64,000 nucleotides of DNA from PGYR01 sp040264895 (GTDB lineage: Bacteria; Bacteroidota; Ignavibacteria; Kapaibacteriales; UBA2268), in NCBI GenBank assembly GCA_040264895.1, contig JBDQHL010000003.1:1-64000 (forward strand), written 5' to 3'. Both the position numbers and the translations under genes were made by a program. The notes beneath the pieces were generated by a model, which was not told the origin of the DNA, searched no databases, and was given only the letters and a program-made list of their open reading frames with translations. Below, piece by piece: positions 34,543 through 44,400 of this stretch. How positions within the stretch are numbered: position 1 is the first letter of the stretch; each line of letters opens with the position of its first letter.

Positions 34543-35952
34543 ATGAGTAAAAAGAAAAAGAAGAATATTGAGCTGAAAATTGAATCAATTGGATTTGAAG
34601 GCAAAGCTATAGCTAGACACAATGACAAAGTTCACTTCATAAAAAAAGTGGTCCCGGGCGATTTGGTTGAAGCTTATGTAAAAAGAAAAAGAAAAAGCTA
34701 CAATGAAGCTGGTTTAGTAAGAGTAATTGAAGAAAGTGAAGATAGAGTTGAGCCACGTTGTGATTACTTTGATGATTGTGGTGGTTGTAGTTGGCAAAAT
34801 ATGCCCTACTCTGACCAATTAGCTTGGAAAAAACAACATGTAATTGATGCCTTTCAACGAATAGGAAAAATAGAAACAGAAGTATTTGATGTTCTACCAT
34901 CGCCAGAAGATTTTCACTACAGAAATAAAATGGATTTCACATTCAGTGCAAAAAGATGGGTAACAAGAAAAGAAATTGAAACTGAAGATGAGATAGAAAA
35001 TAAAGAGTTTGCCCTAGGCTTGCACTCCCCTGGCTCTTTCGAAAAAGCATTAGATATAAAAAAATGCCATATTCATCCTGAAGTAGGGAATGAGATTCTT
35101 TCAATAGTTAGAAATTTTGCTTTAGAAAATAATATTTCAGCATTTGACAAACGAGATAAAACTGGATACCTCAGAGAGTTAATCACACGTTACAGTGGAA
35201 GTAGTAATACCATTATGATAATTCTTACTACTAATGCAAGTGATGATGAGCACGATAAACTTATAGATGAGCTGGCAGCACTTATAGATGAAAAACTAGA
35301 AGAAAAAATCAACTTCATACATGCAATAAACTCTGGACCATCGCCAGTAGCAATAGAATCAAGCAGATTAATTATTGGAAGAGAATATTTGATAGACAAG
35401 ATATTAGGAGTAGATTTCAAGGTCTCTCCATTCTCATTCTTCCAAACAAATAGGATACAACTAAATAATTTTGTCTGTAAAATATTAGAATCAGCAAGCC
35501 TGAATGAAAATATGACTGTTTGGGATTTATATTGTGGTACTGGCTCCATTGCTCTTCCTGCAGCAAAGAGAGTAAATAAGGTATATGGTTTAGAATTAGT
35601 TGAATCTTCAATTAATGATGCAAAGCAAAATGCAATTATGAACGGACTTGACAACACAGACTTTCAGGTAGCTGATTTGCATGCTAAGCAAACTCCTGAA
35701 CTTCTGGATAAATTATCCGAGCCAGACTTAATCTTTATCGATCCACCGAGAGCTGGTATGCACAAAAATCTAATCAACCATTTGTTAGAAATAAATGCTC
35801 CTAAGTTAATATATGTTAGTTGCAATCCATCGACTCAGGCAAGAGATTGTGAGTTATTAAAAGAAGGATACAAGGTAGTAAGTGTTCAACCAGTTGATAT
35901 GTTTCCACAGACTTATCACATAGAGTCAATTGCAATATTAGAAAGGATTTAG
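34543..35952 (+). CDS. rlmD: 23S rRNA (uracil(1939)-C(5))-methyltransferase RlmD
   Basis: The 469-residue protein has an N-terminal TRAM domain (LKIESIGFEGKAIARHNDKV), then the four-Cys iron-sulfur site (C73, C79, C82 and a Cys in DIKKCHIHP), and a SAM methyltransferase domain with DLYCGTGSIALPAA and the catalytic SCNPSTQARD. It methylates U1939 of 23S rRNA (or related uracils; the family also includes RlmCD). A poly-lysine head SKKKKKN precedes the TRAM domain. It stands alone between a surface protein and queE. Confidence 0.95.
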   Translation: MSKKKKKNIELKIESIGFEGKAIARHNDKVHFIKKVVPGDLVEAYVKRKRKSYNEAGLVRVIEESEDRVEPRCDYFDDCGGCSWQNMPYSDQLAWKKQHVIDAFQRIGKIETEVFDVLPSPEDFHYRNKMDFTFSAKRWVTRKEIETEDEIENKEFALGLHSPGSFEKALDIKKCHIHPEVGNEILSIVRNFALENNISAFDKRDKTGYLRELITRYSGSSNTIMIILTTNASDDEHDKLIDELAALIDEKLEEKINFIHAINSGPSPVAIESSRLIIGREYLIDKILGVDFKVSPFSFFQTNRIQLNNFVCKILESASLNENMTVWDLYCGTGSIALPAAKRVNKVYGLELVESSINDAKQNAIMNGLDNTDFQVADLHAKQTPELLDKLSEPDLIFIDPPRAGMHKNLINHLLEINAPKLIYVSCNPSTQARDCELLKEGYKVVSVQPVDMFPQTYHIESIAILERI

Positions 35953-35983
35953 TAACTTTTAACCTATATGTTTGTCTGTTATT

Positions 35984-36652
35984 ATGAGTGATAAAATGAT
36001 AAAATACAATGTAAACGAAATATTTTACTCCATACAGGGTGAAGGAAGCAGAGCAGGGTTGCCTTGTGTATTTGTTAGGATGCAAGGTTGTTTGCTGCGT
36101 TGTACTTGGTGCGATACGCCTTACGCTTTAGATAGAAAGCAAACTGAAACGCTAATGAGCATTGAAGAAATCTTAAAGGAAGTAGATAGTCACAACTGTA
36201 AGTTCTTGATGTTAACCGGTGGAGAGCCTTTAGAACAAAAAAATATTAGTGAATTAGTTGATGCAGCCATAGATAGAGGTATGGAAGTAGTAATAGAAAC
36301 AAATGGGCAGCAAGACATAGGAAAGGTTTCTAACAAAGCAGTAAAAATATTAGATTTAAAATGTCCTGGTTCTGCTATGCACAAGAAGAATAATTACTCT
36401 AATATTGAAAAATTAGACGATAAAGATGAAGTGAAGTTTGTAATAAAAGATAGAAACGACTATGACTGGTCAATTAAGAAATGCGAAGAATATCAGCTAT
36501 TTGATAGAGTCTCTGAAGTTTTAATGTCACCAGTATTCGGTGAAATTGAGCCAGTAGATTTGGCAAATTGGATATTAAAGGATAGCCTTCCAGTTAGAAT
36601 GCAAATGCAACTTCACAAATATATTTGGGAACCAGCAACCAGAGGCGTGTAG
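35984..36652 (+). CDS. queE: 7-carboxy-7-deazaguanine synthase QueE
   Basis: This radical SAM enzyme has 222 residues from the ATG at 35984 (the frame opens at a TTG at 35972). It has EIFYSIQGEGSRAGLP and the cluster-binding CxxxCxxC (C36, C40, C43 in GCLLRCTWCDT), then LTGGEPLEQ. It rearranges 6-carboxytetrahydropterin to CDG in preQ0/queuosine synthesis. No queC or queD genes are nearby. Its TAG stop overlaps the GTG start of the following T9SS cargo gene. Confidence 0.95.
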   Translation: MSDKMIKYNVNEIFYSIQGEGSRAGLPCVFVRMQGCLLRCTWCDTPYALDRKQTETLMSIEEILKEVDSHNCKFLMLTGGEPLEQKNISELVDAAIDRGMEVVIETNGQQDIGKVSNKAVKILDLKCPGSAMHKKNNYSNIEKLDDKDEVKFVIKDRNDYDWSIKKCEEYQLFDRVSEVLMSPVFGEIEPVDLANWILKDSLPVRMQMQLHKYIWEPATRGV

Positions 36653-38082
36653 TGCGATTAAAAACAGCTACAATTTTAATATTTTTGACAACTATTCAAC
36701 TAGTAAGTCAAGAACACTTTGTTGAAAGAAGAAGTTCAGTTGGTGAGATAGGTTTCATATTGAACAATTTAGGTCAAGTTGGATATAGCAGTGAACTAAA
36801 TCAATCAAGATTTGTCTGGCCTAAAGGAAGTGATGCGCAATATATTTATGGTGCTGGATTAGCAATATTCACGAAGCTCCCAAATGGTGAAAATAGAAAT
36901 TTCTACACTTATCACCCTAACACATCCAAGAGCGATTTTACTATTGGTTCTTATGCTGACACTTCCGAACCAACCGAAAGCAAATACAGAGTTTACAATT
37001 CAAATGATTATGATATATACTCTGGAATTGCAAAAGAAGAGTTCATGAATGAATTCAGATGGCCAGTGTGGGTTGGAAATAATAAATTTGAAAAAATATA
37101 TGGGAATTATATTATTAAAAATTCCGAAAGGACCCGTACCATATCTAGACCCGAAATAAGAAGTGAAGAAGATATGGTTACTATCGCAAAAATAGACGCC
37201 AGCTATCCGATTGAGAAAATTCCAAATCCAAAAGAATCCGGAGATCTCAGAATAGATGTTGAGACCAAAACATATACATTAGAAAACTTACCAAATGTGC
37301 TTTTTATAACTTGGATCGTTCACAACAGAGGTACAAAAATTTTAGACAGTGTCTCTATTGCCCCTATAGTAGATATTGACATAACTAGAGCAAGCCAAAG
37401 ATTCAAAGGTGTAGATAATGACATAATGTTACTTCCTGAAGATGATTCTTATGCAGTATTCGCAACCGAAGTGGATGAAACTGAAAAAGGGGAAGAGTTT
37501 CAATATATGGTAATTGACAATGACTACAAAATTGATATTGAATATAATGAAAATCAAAATTTATCTAGGCTAAATTATGGTGTATATAATCTAGGTTTAG
37601 AAACTGATTATAGTTTTTTTCAAATGGAAGATTATATTCAACCTGATTCAGTAAAAAAAATAACGGGTGAGATTAAAGTGTTTTCACCTTCCCACAGATT
37701 TAATTTATTAGCAGGGAAAAAAGTAGTTCTGACCTTACAGATTTTGATGTTCCCAGCTAATGATGACTACCCTGAATTCCCTAAGCAAGGTATTGAAAAT
37801 TTAGGTCAGGTTTTAGATAACAATTGGATTGAATTTTACAGAGAAGTAAGAACTAATGTTGATATTACTGAAATCCGAGAGTTAGACTTATTCCCAAACC
37901 CTGCTAGAAACTTCATAAATATTGACAGCAAATACAAGGCTGATTTAGTTGAAATTATATCTTTAGAAGGGAAAGTTGTAAAAACTTCAAAAGGGTTAGA
38001 TAGTATAGATATCACCTCCCTTCAGTCTGGTGTATATATCTTAAGAATTGGTGAGATGAGTAGGAAATTTATAGTGGAGTGA
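36652..38082 (+). CDS. Secreted protein with T9SS type A sorting domain
   Basis: Start is the GTG at 36652, which overlaps the queE stop and gives a signal peptide (LKTATILIFLTTIQLVSQ). The body, ~390 residues, is a strand-rich extracellular protein with a repeated D/N pattern and no recognised enzyme motif. The last ~75 residues form a T9SS type A domain: LDLFPNPARNFINIDS, then LQSGVYILRIG and the final SRKFIVE. It should be exported by Sec and then across the outer membrane by T9SS. It is the only one of the three T9SS cargo genes here that is intact. Confidence 0.85.
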   Translation: MRLKTATILIFLTTIQLVSQEHFVERRSSVGEIGFILNNLGQVGYSSELNQSRFVWPKGSDAQYIYGAGLAIFTKLPNGENRNFYTYHPNTSKSDFTIGSYADTSEPTESKYRVYNSNDYDIYSGIAKEEFMNEFRWPVWVGNNKFEKIYGNYIIKNSERTRTISRPEIRSEEDMVTIAKIDASYPIEKIPNPKESGDLRIDVETKTYTLENLPNVLFITWIVHNRGTKILDSVSIAPIVDIDITRASQRFKGVDNDIMLLPEDDSYAVFATEVDETEKGEEFQYMVIDNDYKIDIEYNENQNLSRLNYGVYNLGLETDYSFFQMEDYIQPDSVKKITGEIKVFSPSHRFNLLAGKKVVLTLQILMFPANDDYPEFPKQGIENLGQVLDNNWIEFYREVRTNVDITEIRELDLFPNPARNFINIDSKYKADLVEIISLEGKVVKTSKGLDSIDITSLQSGVYILRIGEMSRKFIVE

Positions 38083-38140
38083 GGAATTGACCTCATCCTA
38101 ACTATTGAATCTTAAAAATCAATTTTTTACAGAACTGAAT

Positions 38141-38935
38141 CTAGTCTTGTTTAATAAATTTGTTTCTGATAAACTTTTGATTATTAGTTATAACTTCAAT
38201 AATATACATCCCTTTGGACAAGGATTTAATGTCAAAAGATTGAATCGAAGTATAATTTCCGTTACCACTTAATATTGAGTTCCCATCAATATCATAAATT
38301 ACATATCTACTAATATTTACATTCTCTTCAAGTGAAATAGTAATTCTATTTTTCGTTGGGTTAGGATATAAGCTATATTGAGATTTAGCTAACATTTCTA
38401 CATTGGATATTCTAGTATCAAAAGTTTGTTCAGTTCGGTATTCGAATTTACATTCAACAAAGTCTTTGTCCCCGTATCCAAGACCAAGTGAGTCAATGTA
38501 TGTAGTATTTGCATCAAGCTCTGTTGGGTCAAATTGAATATTAACTATCACTTCACTATCTTCAGAAATCACCATTCCTGGTGACCAGGTTTCTGGTTCA
38601 TAACCAACTATACTTAATCCTTGTTCTTCATTTTTTAATTCTACCCTAGTAATATATAATGGGGTATCCTCTGAAGGATTTCTAATAGTATCTTGCATAG
38701 TAACTGCTGAGTCAGTCATATAAATACTACCGAATTCATTTCTACTAGCTACATCAATTTCTGTAGGTGAGTAGCTAATAGTAATAGAGGTATCGTTATC
38801 AGAATCATCTTTAAACATAATTGTAGCACTAGCTGGTTGTGTTTTGTCTACAACTGTTAGCCACCATGATAATGTTCTTTGTTCACCAGGTATAAAGTTA
38901 GTATCATTAGTACATGGTGTAGTGCGAACATTTGC
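38141..38935 (-). pseudogene. 5'-truncated T9SS cargo gene
   Basis: The minus-strand frame is open from a TGA at 38936 to the TAA at 38141 (264 codons). The conserved-looking protein sequence runs upstream of the only ATG (38818), through VRTTPCTNDTNFIPGEQ, with no start codon or signal peptide, and ends inside the neighbouring membrane protein gene. The C-terminus is a normal T9SS type A domain (SLYPNPTKNRITISLE; SLSKGMYIIEV). Its first 79 bp overlap the 3' end of that gene in another frame, which points to a deletion that fused the two genes. As it stands the product could not be exported. Confidence 0.65.
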
Positions 38936-39369
38936 TCAGCTCCAATTTTCTGACCTAATTGAGCTATAACATATATTAGTAACGCTATACCTAATAGTAC
39001 TGGCACATCTGTGTAAATTAAGTCATGATTACCGTTCATCTGCCACTCTAATCCACCCCAAACTAACAATCCAGCCATAAGCATAGCTATTGAGCCATAA
39101 GCGAATGCAAACAGAGTCCAAACACTTGATTTAGGGCTATATAACCCCCTAATCAAAGTTCCCTTTTCGTGTTCTTCTAACATCAAACTTAGTTCTGGCG
39201 ACCAATAATGATTATCTTTTTCAGCTATTCGTATTTTTACCATTGCTTTAGCTACAGTGCCACCAAACTCATCGGTAGAATCAATTAATTTTTGGAAATG
39301 TACTCTGTGTTCTTCTAAAGTTCCAGAGCTTATCTTTTTGAACCGAGGTCTTAATTTGAAACTACTCAT
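38857..39369 (-). CDS. Bacteroidota-type two-helix membrane protein, unknown function
   Basis: The 170-residue protein has a soluble N-terminal half (SSFKLRPRFKKISS; HYWSPELSLMLEEHEKGT; LIRGLYSPKSSVW) and two membrane helices (FAYGSIAMLMAGLLVWGG; VPVLLGIALLIYVIAQLGQ), ending GAEQMFALHH followed by a few residues. I recall similar proteins in Bacteroidota, without known function. The last ~10 residues may be foreign, because a deletion appears to have joined this gene to the truncated T9SS gene. It begins 15 bp after the murQ stop on the same strand. Confidence 0.7.
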   Translation of the reverse strand: MSSFKLRPRFKKISSGTLEEHRVHFQKLIDSTDEFGGTVAKAMVKIRIAEKDNHYWSPELSLMLEEHEKGTLIRGLYSPKSSVWTLFAFAYGSIAMLMAGLLVWGGLEWQMNGNHDLIYTDVPVLLGIALLIYVIAQLGQKIGAEQMFALHHVLMILTLYLVNKEHYHGG

Positions 39370-39384
39370 AGACTACCTGCTGAT

Positions 39385-40308
39385 TTAATCAATTATCGCT
39401 TTTTTGATAAAGCCATTGTTCCTTTTTAGCTTATTTTTAGCTTCTTGCTTATCACAATTAGTCAAGTTCATAACAATTGCAGTTTTTACATGGTTTCCAC
39501 TGTCATTTAGAAGCTTGGTTGCATTGTCATAACTAACATCACATATACTCATAATTATCTTTTTTGAACGCTCTATCAGCTTCGAATTAGATTGCTTCAA
39601 ATCGACCATTACATTACCATAAGTCTTCCCCATTCTAATCATAGCGGCTGAGGTAAGCATATTGAGTACCATTTTCTGAGCAGTCCCAGATTTCATTCTC
39701 GTGGAACCTGCAACAACTTCTGGGCCTACATCTGGAGAAATTACTATATCAGGTTTTACTGACAATGATTTTATTTTATCATGTCCGGCAGTAGTTACCA
39801 ACATAGTCAAGCTTCCTATCTCGTTTGCTTTTTGCAGAGCACCCAACACGTATGGTGTTCTGCCTGAGGCGGCTAATCCACAAGCAATATCATTTGCATT
39901 AAGACCGGCTTCTAATACCTCGTTAACACCATTTTGTGGGTCATCTTCTGCCCCCTCTTGGGCAACAAACATCGCCTGCTTGCCACCTGCTATTTTGCCT
40001 TGAACTAATTCGTGTTCTGTTCCAAATGTTGGCGGACATTCAGACGCGTCTAATATTCCTAACCGGCCAGAAGTACCTGCACCGAAGTAGAACAAGCGAC
40101 CACCTTTCTGAAATCTTTCAACTATTCCATCTAATGCTTTTACAATATTATCAATCTCTTCTTCTACAGCATCAGCAATTTTTTTGTCTTCAGAGTTGAT
40201 TATTTCTACAATAGTCTTAGTATCTGAAATATCAATATCCATTGAATTAGGATTTAGCTGTTCAGTAGATAGGGAGCTAATTTCTTTGAATAATTCAGAT
40301 TCAGGCAT
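39385..40308 (-). CDS. murQ: N-acetylmuramic acid 6-phosphate etherase
   Basis: The 307-residue SIS-domain lyase has LSTEQLNPNSMDID near the start, the sugar-phosphate loop YFGAGTSGRLGILDASE, then CPPTFGTEHE and GLAASGRTPYVLGAL. It splits the lactyl ether of MurNAc-6-P to give GlcNAc-6-P and D-lactate, recycling cell wall. No MurNAc kinase (AnmK) gene is adjacent. The preceding lipoprotein gene ends on the first base of its ATG (TAATG), so both are probably cotranscribed. Confidence 0.96.
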   Translation of the reverse strand: MPESELFKEISSLSTEQLNPNSMDIDISDTKTIVEIINSEDKKIADAVEEEIDNIVKALDGIVERFQKGGRLFYFGAGTSGRLGILDASECPPTFGTEHELVQGKIAGGKQAMFVAQEGAEDDPQNGVNEVLEAGLNANDIACGLAASGRTPYVLGALQKANEIGSLTMLVTTAGHDKIKSLSVKPDIVISPDVGPEVVAGSTRMKSGTAQKMVLNMLTSAAMIRMGKTYGNVMVDLKQSNSKLIERSKKIIMSICDVSYDNATKLLNDSGNHVKTAIVMNLTNCDKQEAKNKLKRNNGFIKKAIID

Positions 40309-40841
40309 TATTGATAATCAATTGTATTTATTTCTACATTATTGTTTTGCATTTCATTGACCACTGATTCATAATCAGAATTAATTTCGCCAGATTTTAA
40401 CCCATTTATAATATATGGCTCGCTTATAATTACAGTCCTAAAACTATAATCGAAAGGAGGAAATACTACACCATCTGGGTGTGTGTCAAAATATTCGATT
40501 CTTACTTTCTCAAAACTATAATTAGGAACTAACTCAATCGAATAAGTAATTCCATTTTCATCAGTATAAACTTGTGTTTGAGGTAGCTCTACGTAGTTTG
40601 GGTCTAATTCAGTACCAATATTCAAATATGTTAGAAAGTAACCATAGTCTAATATATTATAGTTAATCTCAGGTGCATTGATTTCGGCGAAGTACCCTGG
40701 TGCATCTTGGTACTCACTCCAACTAAATTCATCCAACGTATAAACAAATGTAGTATAATCAGATTTGTAGCTTGTTACTCTATCATCGCTACAAGAGCTA
40801 AGTGTTATTAAAGCAACTATAGTAAGTAATAGGTATTTCAT
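40308..40841 (-). CDS. Lipoprotein of unknown function upstream of murQ
   Basis: The 177-residue protein starts with MKYLLLTIVALITLSSCSD, a clear lipoprotein signal with lipobox LSSC. The mature part is Tyr/Glu/Asp-rich with predicted strands and no recognised domain; similar tyrosine-rich small lipoproteins are common in this phylum. The stop overlaps the murQ start by one base. Function unknown. Confidence 0.7.
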   Translation of the reverse strand: MKYLLLTIVALITLSSCSDDRVTSYKSDYTTFVYTLDEFSWSEYQDAPGYFAEINAPEINYNILDYGYFLTYLNIGTELDPNYVELPQTQVYTDENGITYSIELVPNYSFEKVRIEYFDTHPDGVVFPPFDYSFRTVIISEPYIINGLKSGEINSDYESVVNEMQNNNVEINTIDYQ

Positions 40842-41403
40842 AATTCTATCCTTTATTATTATACAATATAATAAATGAAACGATGAAAATAGAATAAGGT
40901 TCTATTTAAATTAATTTTAAGAAATTCTAAGAATAATATCTACTTAATTAATACACTTGAACTTATTAATTTCAGTAGCTATTTCGGTATTACTCTTCTT
41001 GTTTTTCATTAATAGAGTTTCGATGAAAAAGGACTCCTAATGGCGTTAAGCCACAATATTATTATGCCTTAGGAAATAAAAATACAATTACTATTTGCTA
41101 CACTCGTTTTTATTCTATATTTTAGAATTGCAGCATAATTCGACAAATCCAAAATGGATAAAACTACGTAAGTGTAATTGTGGAAAATTGAAAGTGCCTA
41201 TAATGATTGGTGTGGATAATTCTCCCTTGCAATCAATAGGCAATTAATCTTTAATTGCATCCACTTAGTTGTAATATTATTAAAAACTATAAATTGCCGA
41301 ATTAGCCATTTATTCAAAAGTGAGAAACAGGTAAGTTTGTGATATCCCCGTGTTATGCTAAGTATAATCAAGTAGTTATTAATTTATTTTCAGGTGCCTC
41401 GAC
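40842..41403. other. Long leader region of nrdJ
   Basis: The 562-bp non-coding region lies between divergent genes. It has a TAAGTTTG (-7-like) at 41332-41339, 65 nt before the nrdJ ATG, and a small GGC/GCC hairpin near 41042-41053. I looked for the B12-box of cobalamin riboswitches and for NrdR boxes and recognised neither. No coding relic is evident. Confidence 0.45.
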
Positions 41404-44400
41404 ATGAAATTTTCTAGATATTTAACAAAAGAAGACAGTAGCGTATATGACTTGTTCAAATACACACATCGTGCGTCTTCAATAAAAAATCCAGATGGCT
41501 CTGCAGTTTTCGATATGAAAAATGTAGAAGTCCCTACAGGTTGGTCTCAGATGGCCACAGATATATTAGCCCAAAAATACTTTAGAAAAGCTGGTGTACC
41601 TCAGTTCGATGAAGACGGAAAGAAATTATTAGATGAAAATGGCGACCAGGTAACTGGCACTGAAAACTCTGTGAAGCAAGTTGTTCACCGTTTGGCTGGC
41701 ACTTGGAGGCATTGGGGCGAGCAATATAACTACTTTGATACTAAAAAAGACGCTGAAATATTTTATGAAGAAGCTGCCTACATGCTTCTTAATCAATCGG
41801 CTGCACCAAACTCACCACAGTGGTTCAACACAGGTCTTAACTTCGCTTATGGCATAACTGGCAACAAGCAAGGTCACTACTATGTGAACCCAGATTCAGG
41901 TAAGATAGAAAAGTCGAAAGATGCATACACTAGACCTCAACCCCACGCATGTTTTATTCAGTCTGTTAGCGATGACATGCTCAACGAAGGTGGTATATTT
42001 GATCTAATTACTCGCGAAGCAAGAATATTCAAATTTGGTAGCGGTACTGGATCAAATTTCTCACAAATAAGAAGTAGCGAAGAACCATTATCAGGAGGGG
42101 GGGTATCTTCTGGAATGATGAGCTTCTTGAAAATATTTGATAAAGCCGCAGGGGCAATCAAATCAGGTGGTACTACAAGGCGTGCAGCAAAGATGGTAGT
42201 GGTTGATATTGATCACCCAGATGTAGAGGAATTTATAGAGTGGAAAGCGAAGGAAGAAGAAAAAGTTGCAGCATTAGTAACTGGTTCTAAGATAAATAAG
42301 GTTTTCTTGTCAGCGATCATGGAAGAGGCAATTACTAACGGTGCTGATGTAGAAAACAATAATGTATTGAAAGATTTAGTTAAGCGTGCTGTTCACCGTG
42401 GTGTTCCACTTAACTATATCGATAGAGTTCTTGATTTAGTAAAACAGGGATTCACTTCTATTGATATAGAAGAGTATGACACTCACTACGAGAGCGAAGC
42501 TTACAACACAGTTAGTGGTCAAAACGCTAATAACTCTGTCCGTGTTACTAACGACTTTATGAAAGCTGTGGAAGCTGACGAAGAGTGGGAACTGAAGTGG
42601 AGAACTGATGAAAAACGCACAAGAAGACTAAGAGCAAGAGACCTATGGAACAAGATTAACTTATCAGCTTGGAAATCGGCTGACCCAGGTTTGCAGTATG
42701 ATACTACTATTAACGAGTGGCACACTTGCCCAGAGTCAGGCAGAATTAATGCTTCTAATCCTTGTTCAGAGTATATGTTCTTAGACGATACTGCTTGTAA
42801 CTTGGCGAGTTTGAACTTAATGAAGTTCTACAACGAAGAGACAAGCGAGTTTGATATAGAAGGTTACAAACACGCAATTAGAGTTTGGACTGTAATATTA
42901 GAAATCTCTGTGCTAATGGCACAGTTTCCATCGAAGAAAGTAGCTGACTTGAGCTATAAATTCAGAACATTGGGTCTTGGATATGCAAACATTGGTACTT
43001 TACTAATGGTGAATGGTATTCCTTACGATTCGCAAGAGGCGTTGGCTTGGACAGGTGCTCTGACTTCTATCTTATGTGGTCAGGCATACACAACTTCATC
43101 TGAAATGGCGAAAGAACTTGGTACTTTCCCAGAATATGATTTGAACTCTAAGCACATGCTAAAAGTTATCCGTAACCACAGAAGAGCTTCTTATAATGTT
43201 AAGACTTCAGAATACGAAGGCCTAACAATCAGACCTCAAGGTATAGATACAAGATTCTGTCCACAAGATATGTTAGTAGCGGCAAGAGAAGTGTGGGACA
43301 ACGCACTAGAAATGGGTGAAAACCACGGTTACAGAAATGCACAAGTAACAGTTATTGCTCCTACTGGAACTATTGGTCTGGTAATGGATTGTGATACTAC
43401 TGGTATCGAACCAGACTTTGCAGTTGTAAAATACAAAAAATTAGCTGGTGGTGGATACTTCAAGATTGTAAATCAATCAGTAAGAAAAGCATTAGTTAAG
43501 CTAGGTTACACTGAAACAGAAATAGAAGAAATTGTAAAGTACAGTAAAGGTCATGGTACTTTGGTAGGTTGCCCAGCAATCAACAAAGCTACTTTGATGG
43601 AAAAAGGATTTACTGAAGAGAAATTGAAATTAGTTGAAGACCAATTAGACGACGTGTTTGATATTAAGTTTGCATTCAACAAATGGACATTGGGCGAAGA
43701 CTTTATGATGAAGTTGGGTCTTAGTGACGAAGAAATTGCCGACTCAAATCTGAACATATTAGGTGCTATTGGCTTCACGGCTGAAGAGATAGAAGAAGCA
43801 AACGACTATATATGTGGTACAATGATGATAGAAGGTGCACCGCACCTAAAAGAAGAACACCTACCAATATTCGACTGTGCTAATAAGTGCGGTAAGAAAG
43901 GTGAGAGATCAATTTCTTACATGGGTCACGTTAAGATGATGGCAGCGGCTCAACCGTTCATCTCTGGTGCTATCTCTAAGACTGTGAATATGTCTGGTGA
44001 CGCATCTGTAAATAATATAAGCGAAGTGCACATGAAGTCATGGAAACTGATGTTGAAAGCAATTGCTCTTTACAGAGATGGCTCTAAACTTTCACAACCA
44101 TTGAACTCAGCTAACTATGACGATATGGACGAAGTAGTTCTATTAGGTGATGAGACTTCGCTTGATGAAACACTTGGTGCTAAAGAACTACACGAACACA
44201 GAGAAGGCAAATTGGTTCGCCAATCTCAAAGATACAAACTGCCTAAGAGAAGAAAAGGTATAATCAGAGAAGCTACAGTTGGTGGGCACAAGATATTCTT
44301 AAGAACTGGTGAGTACGAAGATGGCCAATTGGGTGAAATCTTCATAGATATGTACAAAGAAGGTGCTGCTTACCGTGGAATGCTTAACAGCTTCGCAATC

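Noticed and set aside
34637..34900. Antisense frames inside rlmD, nrdJ, glmS and other genes
   Set aside because: They have no family features and lie fully within well-supported genes on the other strand.
38083..38140. Terminator between the convergent T9SS genes (ATTGA/TCAAT plus T-run)
   Set aside because: A 5-bp stem in AT-rich sequence is not convincing.
40842..41403. Cobalamin riboswitch before nrdJ
   Set aside because: No B12-box or GCCACTG core could be found in the leader.
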